Of a stretch of DNA of 64,000 nucleotides, positions 56,274 to 64,000 are shown in pieces; positions within the stretch are counted from its first letter, which is position 1, and the number at the start of each line of letters is the position of its first letter. The DNA is taken from positions 372,001-436,000 of the forward strand of contig NZ_RQGQ01000017.1 in assembly GCF_004770265.1 (NCBI RefSeq). The letters run 5' to 3'. The position numbers and the translations under genes were made by a program. The notes under the pieces were generated by a model. The model was not told where the DNA came from. It saw only the letters and a list, made by a program, of their open reading frames with translations, and did not search any database. Source of the stretch: Leptospira congkakensis. GTDB taxonomy: Bacteria; Spirochaetota; Leptospiria; Leptospirales; Leptospiraceae.

Positions 56274-56990
56274 ATGTTTGAAAATATAAGAATCATCAAA
56301 AAATTTGACCCGGCAGCCAAATCGTATTTGGAAATTGTCCTTTGTTACCCGGGATTGCACGCCCTCTGGCTGCATAAATTTGCACATTTACTTTATAAAC
56401 TCCGATTGCCGATCATTCCTCGTCTCGTGAATTACATTAGCCGGTTTTTGACAGGGATCGACATCCATCCAGGTGCCAAAATTGCAGCTGGTGTTTTTAT
56501 CGATCACGGCTCCGGGGTTGTGATTGGAGAAACAGCCATTGTCGGATCTGGTTCTCTTATCTTCCAAGGAGTGACCTTAGGCGGAACAGGGAAAGAGTCT
56601 GGAAAACGCCACCCAACCATTGGCAAAAATGTCGTGATTGGTGCTGGAGCCAAAGTTCTTGGAAATATTACCGTAGAAGACCATGTTCGTGTTGGAGCTG
56701 GATCCGTTGTTATGCGAAACGTTCCAGCAGGTTCCACAGTAGTTGGGATTCCAGGTAAGGTCGTCAAAGCTGGTGATCCTGGTTCTGATAGCGTTGAACA
56801 AATGCTAGAGCACAATCAAATGCCGGATCCAATTGCTAAAGTTTTTTCTGTGTTATTGGAAAAAGTGGAAACCCAACAGCAACTCATCAACAAACTTTAT
56901 GAGAAACAACAACTATTAGAAAAATCTTCACCGGATGTTCCGGAGGATGATCGGTTCATCCAAGAATTCATCCACGGTGATGGAATTTAA
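56274..56990 (+). CDS. cysE: Serine O-acetyltransferase
   Basis: 238 residues, a shorter bacterial form. It makes O-acetylserine for cysteine. The left-handed beta-helix hexapeptides IHPGAKIAAGVFIDHGSGVVIGET and GVTLGGTGKESGKRHPTIG (within their longer repeats) are typical; the C-terminus has a coiled-coil-like tail. A repeat-rich leader precedes it. It converges on the lipoprotein gene. Confidence 0.93.
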   Translation: MFENIRIIKKFDPAAKSYLEIVLCYPGLHALWLHKFAHLLYKLRLPIIPRLVNYISRFLTGIDIHPGAKIAAGVFIDHGSGVVIGETAIVGSGSLIFQGVTLGGTGKESGKRHPTIGKNVVIGAGAKVLGNITVEDHVRVGAGSVVMRNVPAGSTVVGIPGKVVKAGDPGSDSVEQMLEHNQMPDPIAKVFSVLLEKVETQQQLINKLYEKQQLLEKSSPDVPEDDRFIQEFIHGDGI

Positions 56991-57901
56991 AATTCTTTTA
57001 GTAGTTCTGTTTTTTTCCTATTGTATTCTTCATCTGTGATGAGATGATTTTTTCTTAATTCCTCGAGAGCTTTTAATTTTTCTGGAACCGACTTCCAAGT
57101 TTCCACAGGTGTTACTATGTCTTCCTCTTTCGGATAACGATAAATGGGGGGGTTAGGCATCAAATCTGGTATTTTAAAGATGATTACATTTCCAAAAATA
57201 GAGTTTTTGGTTTCCGTTTTTACTTTATACAAACTTGTATTCTGTTTGTCTCGTAACCAAAGTTCAGGCCTGTAGATAGGTTTGATTTCCGTAGGATGAA
57301 AGATCACCCAATCTTCAAATGAATACTGCGTTTGAAAGCTGATATTCGTATTCATTTCATGAAATAGTATTACCAATCCATCTGCTGTACTTAGAATGTA
57401 AAAACTGGTTTTTAAAATTTTTACATTAGGTGAGAGGATATCATCTACCTTAAAAATACAAAGATAAACTTTTGGCTCTTGGTTTGAATTTATTTTCTCT
57501 ACAAACCTCTGTATTTCAGGAAGGTAAGTATCGGGAACCAAAAATTCCCAATCTTCATAAGCAAGCACACCTCGTTTGTATTGGATTGATTTTAAAACAC
57601 TAGTTAGCTCAGTAAAATTTTTTCCGTTAATACCTAGATTGGAAATCTCCTTTGGAAAAATTTGTTTCCATTCCTCTTCCTCTACTTCAAAAAATGCTAA
57701 GGAAGCTGATGAATCAACCAACCTGATTTTTCTTGTCAAACTGGAACAACCCGATGTAAAAAAAACTAGAATCAAAACGAAGAAAATTTTTGAACTTGCC
57801 GTTAATGAATTTATGAATACCTTAAAAACTGTGTCACGTTTTGTAATATTTCTTTTAGCAGTAGTTTTGGTATCTGGTGAAGAATGGAAAACGCAACCCA
57901 T
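56987..57901 (-). CDS. Probable lipoprotein with SHOCT-like C-terminus
   Basis: Up to 304 residues. A lipoprotein signal (KIFFVLILVFFTSGCSS) starts near residue 38 of the longest frame, so the real start lies closer, but no ATG/GTG/TTG exists there; ATA at 57814 has AAGG before it. The last ~30 residues (EKLKALEELRKNHLITDEEYNRKKTELL) are the SHOCT pattern. The 5' end overlaps the divergent redoxin gene, so the true start is uncertain. Confidence 0.65.
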   Translation of the reverse strand: MGCVFHSSPDTKTTAKRNITKRDTVFKVFINSLTASSKIFFVLILVFFTSGCSSLTRKIRLVDSSASLAFFEVEEEEWKQIFPKEISNLGINGKNFTELTSVLKSIQYKRGVLAYEDWEFLVPDTYLPEIQRFVEKINSNQEPKVYLCIFKVDDILSPNVKILKTSFYILSTADGLVILFHEMNTNISFQTQYSFEDWVIFHPTEIKPIYRPELWLRDKQNTSLYKVKTETKNSIFGNVIIFKIPDLMPNPPIYRYPKEEDIVTPVETWKSVPEKLKALEELRKNHLITDEEYNRKKTELLKEF

Positions 57902-58328
57902 GCCACAATTTCATATGAAGGATCAATATGGGCAATCGTATTCTGATGGCTCCATAAAAGGAAAACCCGTTGTGCTTATGGGATGTTTCCTCCGAGATTT
58001 GGAAATTTGTCGCAAACAGGGACGAAAACTCTATTGGAAAATGCAAAATCTACTTTGGAAGGATAGTTCTAAAGTGCACTTTCTACTTTATTTGGACTTC
58101 CAAGAAACAAACAAACTTGTGGAAGATTATGTAGAAGAATCCAGAACAAAACAATTCGAAAGTATTCTTTTAGACCGCAAAGGTCATCTCGCCGTTGGTC
58201 TAACTAAAGGCGAATCCTATTTACGTATTTATAATAAAGCAGGAAAATTGATTTCATCATCCTATCAGGAAGAGATGGATGAAGCTATCATCCAACAAGT
58301 ATATGGCATTCTTAAAAAAGAGATATAA
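57813..58328 (+). CDS. Exported redoxin-like protein
   Basis: 171 residues from the ATG at 57813, which opens into a signal-like segment (FVIFLLAVVLVSG). MPQFHMKDQYGQSYSDGSIKGKPVVLMGC resembles the start of thioredoxin-fold (AhpC/TlpA-like) proteins; only one Cys of the CxxC is near the usual place (MGCFLRDLEIC). Its function is unclear. It overlaps the lipoprotein gene that follows by 26 bases. Confidence 0.7.
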   Translation: MNTLKTVSRFVIFLLAVVLVSGEEWKTQPMPQFHMKDQYGQSYSDGSIKGKPVVLMGCFLRDLEICRKQGRKLYWKMQNLLWKDSSKVHFLLYLDFQETNKLVEDYVEESRTKQFESILLDRKGHLAVGLTKGESYLRIYNKAGKLISSSYQEEMDEAIIQQVYGILKKEI

Positions 58329-59526
58329 GTTAGAAAATTATTTCATTTGTATATTATTCATTGTTAGTGTTTCTAATTGTCTTCAAAAAAATGAAAACTA
58401 CTACACGTTTTGGAAAGGTTACGACCACTTACAACGTTCTATAAAATCCACTTCCAAAAACGAAATTTACTTTTCAGCTTTGGCTGGAAGCCTCAGCGAA
58501 GAAAACGAATCCCAACTGCAGAAATCATCCGAAGGGTACCCTTTCCTTTCTCTCTATGGAACCATAGACAACCAACAGAATTGGAATTTGCATTGGAACG
58601 AGGCCGAACCATCAAAATATGATTATTCCGCAAAAGTTACCTTTACTCCAAAACTTTGGGAAGACCGAGAAATTTATGCTGTAGAAAGAAGAATTGTTCA
58701 CAAATTAAACGGTTACCAACCTAGAGATTTTTTTAAATGGTTTCATGATTTTGTTTTAGCAGTCAACGATCACAACGCTTACCAATCTTTAAAATCATCT
58801 TCAGAGAATTTACAATTTTTATGTAGTGCCATGGCTTGTCATATCACTGAGAATGCGGAGTGGCATACTTTAGAATTTACCATTAATGAAGATACAAAAA
58901 CAAAGTTCCCAGGGTTTTACCAACGTACAGGTTCTCGTTTAGAGAAAACCAAAATCAATCTTGAAATCTGGGATAAATTCAATCCAACACATAAATTAAA
59001 AATCACTAACCAAGGAAAAACCATACAATTTCATTTCCCAGTCAATCCACCGTTAGATTATTTCCAATCTCCAAAAGAAATTCGTTTTTTAGGAGATATC
59101 GAAATCAGATCATTTGGAATCACTGTAAAAATCCAAAATTTGGAATACAAACTAAAAACAAATTTTGATAAACAAATAGATACAATTGATGGACAATTTG
59201 TACGGATTGGAAAAAAGGAAATTAACGGAAATTTTTTCTACGTCATCCCACAAGGTTTTGTAAACTTTTTTATCCCTGGAAATATGGATGAATATTTTAG
59301 TGAGTTTTTCACCCTACTCATCCAAGGAACACAAGGCCGAGGTGGCTCACAAATTCATGCCACATTCAAAAAAACAGCCCAGGGCCAAATTAATACAATC
59401 ACTACGTATAATGAAAACAAACGAAAACGTTTTTCTTTGTTTGGTGGTGATGATTCCCAAAAAGCCAGCAATGACTTTGACTTTTTTGCTTCTTGGGAAG
59501 AAGCTATGTTAAAGGATTTAAAGTAA
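58303..59526 (+). CDS. Probable lipoprotein, unidentified
   Basis: 407 residues from the ATG at 58303. A hydrophobic segment ends in VSVSNC, a loose lipobox. The mature region is beta-rich with no motif I recognise. Being coupled to the redoxin-like gene, it probably acts with it in the envelope. Confidence 0.65.
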   Translation: MAFLKKRYKLENYFICILFIVSVSNCLQKNENYYTFWKGYDHLQRSIKSTSKNEIYFSALAGSLSEENESQLQKSSEGYPFLSLYGTIDNQQNWNLHWNEAEPSKYDYSAKVTFTPKLWEDREIYAVERRIVHKLNGYQPRDFFKWFHDFVLAVNDHNAYQSLKSSSENLQFLCSAMACHITENAEWHTLEFTINEDTKTKFPGFYQRTGSRLEKTKINLEIWDKFNPTHKLKITNQGKTIQFHFPVNPPLDYFQSPKEIRFLGDIEIRSFGITVKIQNLEYKLKTNFDKQIDTIDGQFVRIGKKEINGNFFYVIPQGFVNFFIPGNMDEYFSEFFTLLIQGTQGRGGSQIHATFKKTAQGQINTITTYNENKRKRFSLFGGDDSQKASNDFDFFASWEEAMLKDLK

Positions 59527-59601
59527 AACCAAACTACAAATCAAAAGTTAAGGCTCACTTCTAGAATTTAAATTGAACTCCGTGGGAACTGCGAGTGGAC
59601 T

Positions 59602-60210
59602 TTAGTTCGAATTGATAAAGTTTCTGAGTAGATCCTTTCCCTCTTCCGATCCAAAAGATTCCGGATGAAACTGAACTCCTTCAATCTTTAAAGATTTGTG
59701 ACGAAGACCCATGATCTCCCCCTTCCCTTCACCAGAAGAAACTCGTGCTGTAATTTCCAAATCTTTTGGGAGAGAAGTTTCTTTTGCAACTAACGAATGA
59801 TAACGCATAATTTCTATCCCTTGTGTAAGGCCGGAAAAAACACCTTTTCCATCGTGTTCAATAGGTGAAAGTTTTCCATGCATGGCTACATTGGCCCGTA
59901 CAACTTCGCCACCAAACACAGTGGCCATTCCTTGCATCCCAAGGCAAATCCCAAGTACGGGTGTTGTTTTTCCAAGTTCCTTCAATATATCTGCACTCAC
60001 CCCAAAATAAGCAGGATCTGCAGGATGGCCGGGGCCTGGTGAAATAATAATCTTATCGTAGTTAGCTGATTTGATGACTTCAAAAGGTTTTTCATCATTT
60101 CGAATCACGTCCAGTTGAAAGAGTTCTTCTCTTTCTTCTAAAATTTCTCCTACTATTTGGTAAAGATTGAATGTAAAAGAATCATAATTATCTAAGATGA
60201 GAACTTTCAT
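59602..60210 (-). CDS. trpG: Anthranilate synthase component II (glutamine amidotransferase)
   Basis: 202 residues. LILDNYDSFTFNLYQIVGE, SPGPGHPADPAY, nucleophile LGICLGMQGMATVFGG and [15 protein letters not shown] are intact. With TrpE, 44 bases upstream, it makes anthranilate from chorismate. A PabA/TrpG paralogue lies at 34.4 kb. Confidence 0.92.
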   Translation of the reverse strand: MKVLILDNYDSFTFNLYQIVGEILEEREELFQLDVIRNDEKPFEVIKSANYDKIIISPGPGHPADPAYFGVSADILKELGKTTPVLGICLGMQGMATVFGGEVVRANVAMHGKLSPIEHDGKGVFSGLTQGIEIMRYHSLVAKETSLPKDLEITARVSSGEGKGEIMGLRHKSLKIEGVQFHPESFGSEEGKDLLRNFINSN

Positions 60211-60254
60211 TTTGTATTGTCTCCTTTCTATCTGGATGTATTGTTTTAAATCAG

Positions 60255-61637
60255 TTACTCTGATTTATGTAAATCTAAGGCCTTTCGAACAGATGCCATT
60301 TTATTGATAATTTCTTGGTATTCATCTTCTGGTTTGGAATCAAAAACAATCCCACCCGAAGCACGGACAAATCCCTTGTTTCCATTTACAAAAAAACTTC
60401 GAATCGGAATGGCAAACGTACAATCCCCGTTCAATCCAAAACTACCAACTGCTCCGCCATAAGGACCACGTGGAGATTTTTCAATTCTTTCAATGATTTT
60501 CATCGATTCAATTTTGGGAGCACCGGAAAGTGTACCTGCTGGGAACGAAGAGGCTAGTCCCGAAAACATATCTTCTTTGGAAGAAAGAATTCCTACCACT
60601 TCGCTGGAGATATGTTGCACATGAGAAAATCTTTTTACATCAAAACGTCTACGTACCTTTACCGTTCCAAATTTTGCCACTCGACCCACATCATTACGAT
60701 GGAGATCAATTAACATATTGTGTTCTGCAATTTCCTTTGGATCTGTTAAAAGTTTACGAGCAAGGAATGTGTCTTCTTTGGCATCAACTCCACGTTTGGT
60801 GGTTCCAGCCAAAGGAAAGGATTCCATTTCCCCTTGTCGCAAACGAAAGAGTAACTCTGGACTCGCACCTAAAATAGCACGAGTTCCAAATTTTACATAA
60901 TACATATGAGGAGATGGATTGATTTCCCGTAGTGTTTCATAAATGGCTAACGGATTTCCATCAACTTTGTAGATTTCTTCAAACCCAATTTGGCACTGGA
61001 AAGTATTTCCTGCCCTTACTTCTTCTAAGGCCTCTTCCACCATTTGTTTGTGAACTTCTTTGGATAATCCAGACTGTAATAGGGAAACCTTTGCTTTTGG
61101 TTTTTGAGATTTTTGGTTTACTGCAAGGTTTAGGATTTGGTTCACTTCTTCGATTCGATTCGTTCCGTTATCAAAATAGATTAGTTCCCCAGTAAATTTA
61201 TCGTAAATAAGCCCATCTAAATACAGCCCGAAGATCATTGCTGGAAAATCAGGATGAGGTTCGAGTTTCAATTTTGGTTCAAAGAATTGCATACTTTGAT
61301 AACCTAAATACCCAACAAATCCTCCCGCATAACTGATGCTTAGCGAATTGTAATCTACTAACTCGCGAAGAGCAAAATATGGATTTTCAACAGAATATTT
61401 TTTTCCATCAATTTCTAAAACTCCCGTCTCACCCACGAGGAGATGGGATGGGTCGAATCCCATAACGGAATAACGGGAATCGTATTGATTGTCTCCAGCC
61501 GATTCAAGGAGGAAACAATTCTCATATTTAGCCTCAATGACCCGGAAGAGTTCCCAAAACTCGATTCCTTCCGGCAACGACAAGGAAGCATAATTTGGTT
61601 TTTTGGGGATCTTAATTTTCGGAAGTGTTTGGGTCAT
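60255..61637 (-). CDS. trpE: Anthranilate synthase component I
   Basis: 460 residues from the ATG at 61637 (a TTG at 61661 adds eight residues). An N-terminal LLESAG segment matches the tryptophan feedback site; the chorismate-binding part has PLAGTTKRG, EHNMLIDLHRNDVGRVA, PAGTLSGAPK and YGGAVGSFGLNGD. The AGT form of the PxxGT motif favours TrpE over PabB. The sodB terminator lies before it. Confidence 0.92.
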   Translation of the reverse strand: MTQTLPKIKIPKKPNYASLSLPEGIEFWELFRVIEAKYENCFLLESAGDNQYDSRYSVMGFDPSHLLVGETGVLEIDGKKYSVENPYFALRELVDYNSLSISYAGGFVGYLGYQSMQFFEPKLKLEPHPDFPAMIFGLYLDGLIYDKFTGELIYFDNGTNRIEEVNQILNLAVNQKSQKPKAKVSLLQSGLSKEVHKQMVEEALEEVRAGNTFQCQIGFEEIYKVDGNPLAIYETLREINPSPHMYYVKFGTRAILGASPELLFRLRQGEMESFPLAGTTKRGVDAKEDTFLARKLLTDPKEIAEHNMLIDLHRNDVGRVAKFGTVKVRRRFDVKRFSHVQHISSEVVGILSSKEDMFSGLASSFPAGTLSGAPKIESMKIIERIEKSPRGPYGGAVGSFGLNGDCTFAIPIRSFFVNGNKGFVRASGGIVFDSKPEDEYQEIINKMASVRKALDLHKSE

Positions 61638-61687
61638 AAAAAACTCTGTATTAGTTACCAAGATTCATTTTGAATCTTTTTATGAAA

Positions 61688-61725
61688 TAAAAAAGGCAGG
61701 AGCCGGATTCCGGAACCTGCCTTTT
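61688..61725 (-). terminator. Intrinsic terminator after sodB
   Basis: On the minus strand AAGGCAGG-T-TCCGG-AATC-CGGCTCCTGCCTT folds into a long GC-rich stem, followed by TTTTTTATT. It lies 25 bases after the sodB stop and 50 before the trpE start, separating the two. Confidence 0.85.
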
Positions 61726-61749
61726 GACGTGTGATTCTTAAATCCGTTC

Positions 61750-62325
61750 TTATTTTAAGTTTTGGTTTGCGAAATCCCAGTTTACTAAATTCCAGAATGC
61801 TTCTACGTATTTTGGACGTGCATTGCGGAAATCGATATAGTAAGCATGTTCCCAAACATCAATTGTAAGTAGAGATTGGAGGCCATCTTTCAAAGGGCTA
61901 CCAGCATTGCTCGTGTTTACGATCTCTACACCGTCACCTTTTTTCACAAGCCATGTCCAGCCAGATCCAAAGTTAGTGATTGCAGATTGTGAAAACTTTT
62001 CTTTGAACGCGTCAAAAGATCCAAAGGATTTTGTGATCAAATCAGCAACAGCACCAGTAGGAGCTCCACCACCTTTAGGGGAAAGAGAATGCCAGTAGAA
62101 TGTGTGATTCCAAATTTGCGCTGCGTTATTAAAAATTCCACCTGAAGACTTCTTAACAATGTCTTCAAGAGTAGCATTTTCAAACTCTGTACCTTTGATT
62201 AGGTTGTTGAGGTTTGTAACGTAAGTTTGGTGGTGTTTACCATAATGAAACTCTAAAGTTTCAGGTGAAATATGGGGAAGAAGTGCATCCTTTGCATAAG
62301 GAAGTTCTGGGAGTTTATGTTCCAT
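61750..62325 (-). CDS. sodB: Superoxide dismutase, Fe type
   Basis: 191 residues, no signal peptide. Metal ligands lie in [18 protein letters not shown] and [25 protein letters not shown] and AITNFGSGW fit the iron rather than the manganese enzyme. AGGAGA precedes the ATG. Pathogenic leptospires are reported to lack SOD, so this points to a saprophyte. Confidence 0.95.
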   Translation of the reverse strand: MEHKLPELPYAKDALLPHISPETLEFHYGKHHQTYVTNLNNLIKGTEFENATLEDIVKKSSGGIFNNAAQIWNHTFYWHSLSPKGGGAPTGAVADLITKSFGSFDAFKEKFSQSAITNFGSGWTWLVKKGDGVEIVNTSNAGSPLKDGLQSLLTIDVWEHAYYIDFRNARPKYVEAFWNLVNWDFANQNLK

Positions 62326-62352
62326 GGTGTTCTCCTGATGGATTCAAGTGTA

Positions 62353-62382
62353 ATTGTATTTTGTCTCTAGTATGGATCGCAA
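62353..62382 (-). promoter_or_regulatory. Probable promoter of sodB
   Basis: On the minus strand, TTGCGA (62377-62382) and TACAAT (62353-62358) are 18 bases apart, about 28 bases before the ATG. No PerR- or Fur-like palindrome was seen near it. Confidence 0.45.
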
Positions 62383-62397
62383 AAGCAAATCGTAAAC

Positions 62398-62425
62398 TAA
62401 AAAAGTAGAACGATTCTAATCGTTC
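62398..62425 (-). terminator. Intrinsic terminator after the inositol-phosphatase family gene
   Basis: GAACGATT-AG-AATCGTTC (62408-62425) is a perfect inverted repeat, followed on the minus strand by TACTTTTTTAG. It lies 8 bases after the stop. Confidence 0.75.
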
Positions 62426-62432
62426 CCCTCTA

Positions 62433-63275
62433 TTAATTTCGACTGACTGTAGAACGAACTGTCTTCAATAAATTTAAAATTTCCGAATGTAAAACTCCGT
62501 TAGAAGCCACTAACTCCGGAAGTCCTGTATAGTAATGGACTCCGTTTAAGTCAGTCAATTTCCCACCTGCTTCTGCTAAAATCACAGAAATGGCCGAAAC
62601 GTCCCAATGTTTTACAGTCTTTTCCCAAATGGCATCCATCACACCTTCCGCGATAAAACAAGCGTCCAAAACAAAGGAACCGGTTCTACGAAAGGATCGT
62701 GCATACGTTAAAAATCCAGAAAGGTCAGCCATGATCTCTTGGATCATATGAGCCCGTTTTGTCGGAAGGTTGGGTGAAAAAATGGCACGGTTCAATTCCG
62801 AAATTCGGGAAGTGCGAATTTGTTCCCCATTTTTATATGCCCCTTCGCCCATCACAGCGGAATAAACGGATTCTTGTGGAGGAACGATTACCACTCCACC
62901 TACTGGTGTTTCTCTATGTTCCAATCCAAAGGAAATGGCATACAACGGAAGGCCACGAACAAAATTCATGGAACCGTCCACCGGATCTAAAACCCATTTA
63001 AAATCACCACCATCAATGGTGGGTTTGTCTTCACAAATGATTCCATCTTTAGGAAAAGATTTTTGTAAAAAACGAATCAATATATCACCTAACTTACCGT
63101 CGGCGGCATCAATCCTTTCTTTTTCATCCGCATCAGTTTCCGAACGAATCGAAGATACTTCTCTTTGGATTTTTTTTGCTTCATGGATGATACCCATGGC
63201 ATTTGCTTTTACGTATTCGATCCGTTTGATGGTTTCATCAATGGGAAAATTAATGGTTGGTGAAGATATGCCCAT
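62433..63275 (-). CDS. Inositol monophosphatase family protein
   Basis: 280 residues. Metal sites in IICEDKPT and WVLDPVDGSMNFVRGLP, and the C-terminal KHWDVSAISVILAEAGG, place it in the IMPase/CysQ/SuhB family. The substrate could be inositol phosphate or 3'-phosphoadenosine phosphate (CysQ). The upstream gene ends 12 bases before it, so they share a transcript. Confidence 0.9.
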   Translation of the reverse strand: MGISSPTINFPIDETIKRIEYVKANAMGIIHEAKKIQREVSSIRSETDADEKERIDAADGKLGDILIRFLQKSFPKDGIICEDKPTIDGGDFKWVLDPVDGSMNFVRGLPLYAISFGLEHRETPVGGVVIVPPQESVYSAVMGEGAYKNGEQIRTSRISELNRAIFSPNLPTKRAHMIQEIMADLSGFLTYARSFRRTGSFVLDACFIAEGVMDAIWEKTVKHWDVSAISVILAEAGGKLTDLNGVHYYTGLPELVASNGVLHSEILNLLKTVRSTVSRN

Positions 63276-63287
63276 ACTACCTGCTTT

Positions 63288-64000
63288 TTAATTATCGGAT
63301 GATTCCTGGATGACTTTCCATAAAATATTACCGGACTTCGACTGAGTCCTCTCTACTTCAAAGGAAGAAAGATATTCATGATACTTATTTAAAGTTTCTT
63401 CTGGAATTCCCGCTTCTGTTTCCGTCAGAATGGGGTAAAAGTTTCGAAACTTTTGAATCGTTTTTGGTAAACTAGGAATTAAAAAACGCAAAGATAAAGA
63501 CAAATAATCAATCCCTATAGGGCTATAAATCCTACCCAGTTTCCAAACTTCAGGTGTGATACCAAGTTCTTCACGAATGGTTGATTCTGTTTCTGAAAAA
63601 TCAATTTCATCAAAAATTTCTGAAAATCTACGAATGGGTTTGTTATCATCTTTTTCCGATTCCACACGAAAGATCCCACCCTGGAAACGTTTCGCTTGAA
63701 AGTCGGTAACGTTTTCACCCTCTTCTTTTGTAGAATGAAGGTGAATGATTTTAACTTGGAAATACAACCTGTCCGTCAAGATGGAAGGAGTCATATTTTG
63801 TGAGCCAGGTTTTTTAATTTCATCCGACCCCGCTCCACCCAAATACAACATATCTACCGAAAAAACGTATAAAAACCGAGAAGAGCCAAAGATCATTGGC
63901 CGAACAAAAAACAATTTTCCTGTTTCTCGTTTCGGTCTTGGCTCCGGTAACAAACAAGTTCCTTCTATCGCCTCGGGAATGTATTTCAGAACCGTTTGCA
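63288..64000 (-). CDS. Unidentified protein, 5' truncated by window edge
   Basis: The frame is open on the minus strand to the right edge, so the TTG at 63953 is not the start; about 237 codons are visible. No domain is certain. A segment near the centre (SETESTIREELGITPE) resembles the end of a Nudix box, but the glycines expected before it are missing. It ends 12 bases before the phosphatase gene. Confidence 0.7.
   Translation of the reverse strand, partial: QTVLKYIPEAIEGTCLLPEPRPKRETGKLFFVRPMIFGSSRFLYVFSVDMLYLGGAGSDEIKKPGSQNMTPSILTDRLYFQVKIIHLHSTKEEGENVTDFQAKRFQGGIFRVESEKDDNKPIRRFSEIFDEIDFSETESTIREELGITPEVWKLGRIYSPIGIDYLSLSLRFLIPSLPKTIQKFRNFYPILTETEAGIPEETLNKYHEYLSSFEVERTQSKSGNILWKVIQESSDN

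Noticed and set aside
1..64000. CRISPR array, tRNA or rRNA genes, insertion sequences, prophage genes, toxin-antitoxin or restriction systems
   Set aside because: No regularly spaced repeats, cloverleaf-capable segments with CCA-like ends, transposase, integrase, capsid or methylase-nuclease motifs were seen on reading the window and its reading frames.

Overview
The window looks like chromosomal DNA from a spirochaete of the genus Leptospira. The signs are AT-rich coding sequence with dense, mostly overlapping genes, loose spirochaetal lipoboxes on many exported proteins, long double-domain signalling kinases, several STAS and single-domain receiver proteins, and no sugar-transport operons. 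An Fe-type superoxide dismutase at the right end fits a saprophytic rather than a pathogenic Leptospira. That is a family-level inference, not a species call. No tRNA, rRNA, CRISPR array, insertion sequence or prophage gene was found.

Layout: 0-4.2 kb holds the end of an rRNA methyltransferase, converging on an operon for an exported nitrilase-like lipoprotein, a gluconate-dehydrogenase-subunit-3-like protein and a GMC oxidoreductase. 4.2-10.2 kb is core metabolism (argG, coaD, a Kef-type antiporter, ndk, a prenyl synthase, tlyA), with paired hairpins around ndk. 10.2-16.8 kb holds a lone receiver, a ferredoxin, a hydrolase, and a four-gene coupled operon joining two sensor kinases to an AmgK/MurU-type peptidoglycan-recycling pair. 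16.7-26 kb carries pgi, galK, a STAS protein, mtnP, a DUF4139 protein, a RetSat-like oxidoreductase, an MhqR-like MarR repressor, a SUMF1-fold lipoprotein-like protein and a GlnD-type double ACT protein. 26-37 kb has a basic-tailed membrane protein, hom, a second STAS protein, hflX, a HEAT-repeat lipoprotein, an ABC exporter operon, an acyl-CoA dehydrogenase and yebC.

37-47 kb holds a degenerate EAL protein coupled to a pseudo-receiver protein, an enoyl-CoA hydratase, an M23 peptidase, fabG, purB with a methyltransferase, and a dioxygenase-carboxylesterase operon. 47-50 kb is an AT-rich accessory stretch of small orphan genes with one clear gene remnant. 50-64 kb holds adenosine deaminase, a DegT aminotransferase, an M50 protease operon, cysE, several lipoproteins, trpE/trpG, sodB and an inositol-phosphatase family gene, and it runs off the end in an unidentified gene.

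The two most interesting systems are (i) a probable quinone/catechol-stress regulon, in which a near-identical 20-base element lies in the promoter of the MhqR-like MarR gene and, 23 kb away, in the promoter of the dioxygenase-carboxylesterase operon; and (ii) the sensor-kinase/AmgK/MurU operon, which could link cell-wall recycling to signalling and to the intrinsic fosfomycin tolerance of leptospires.
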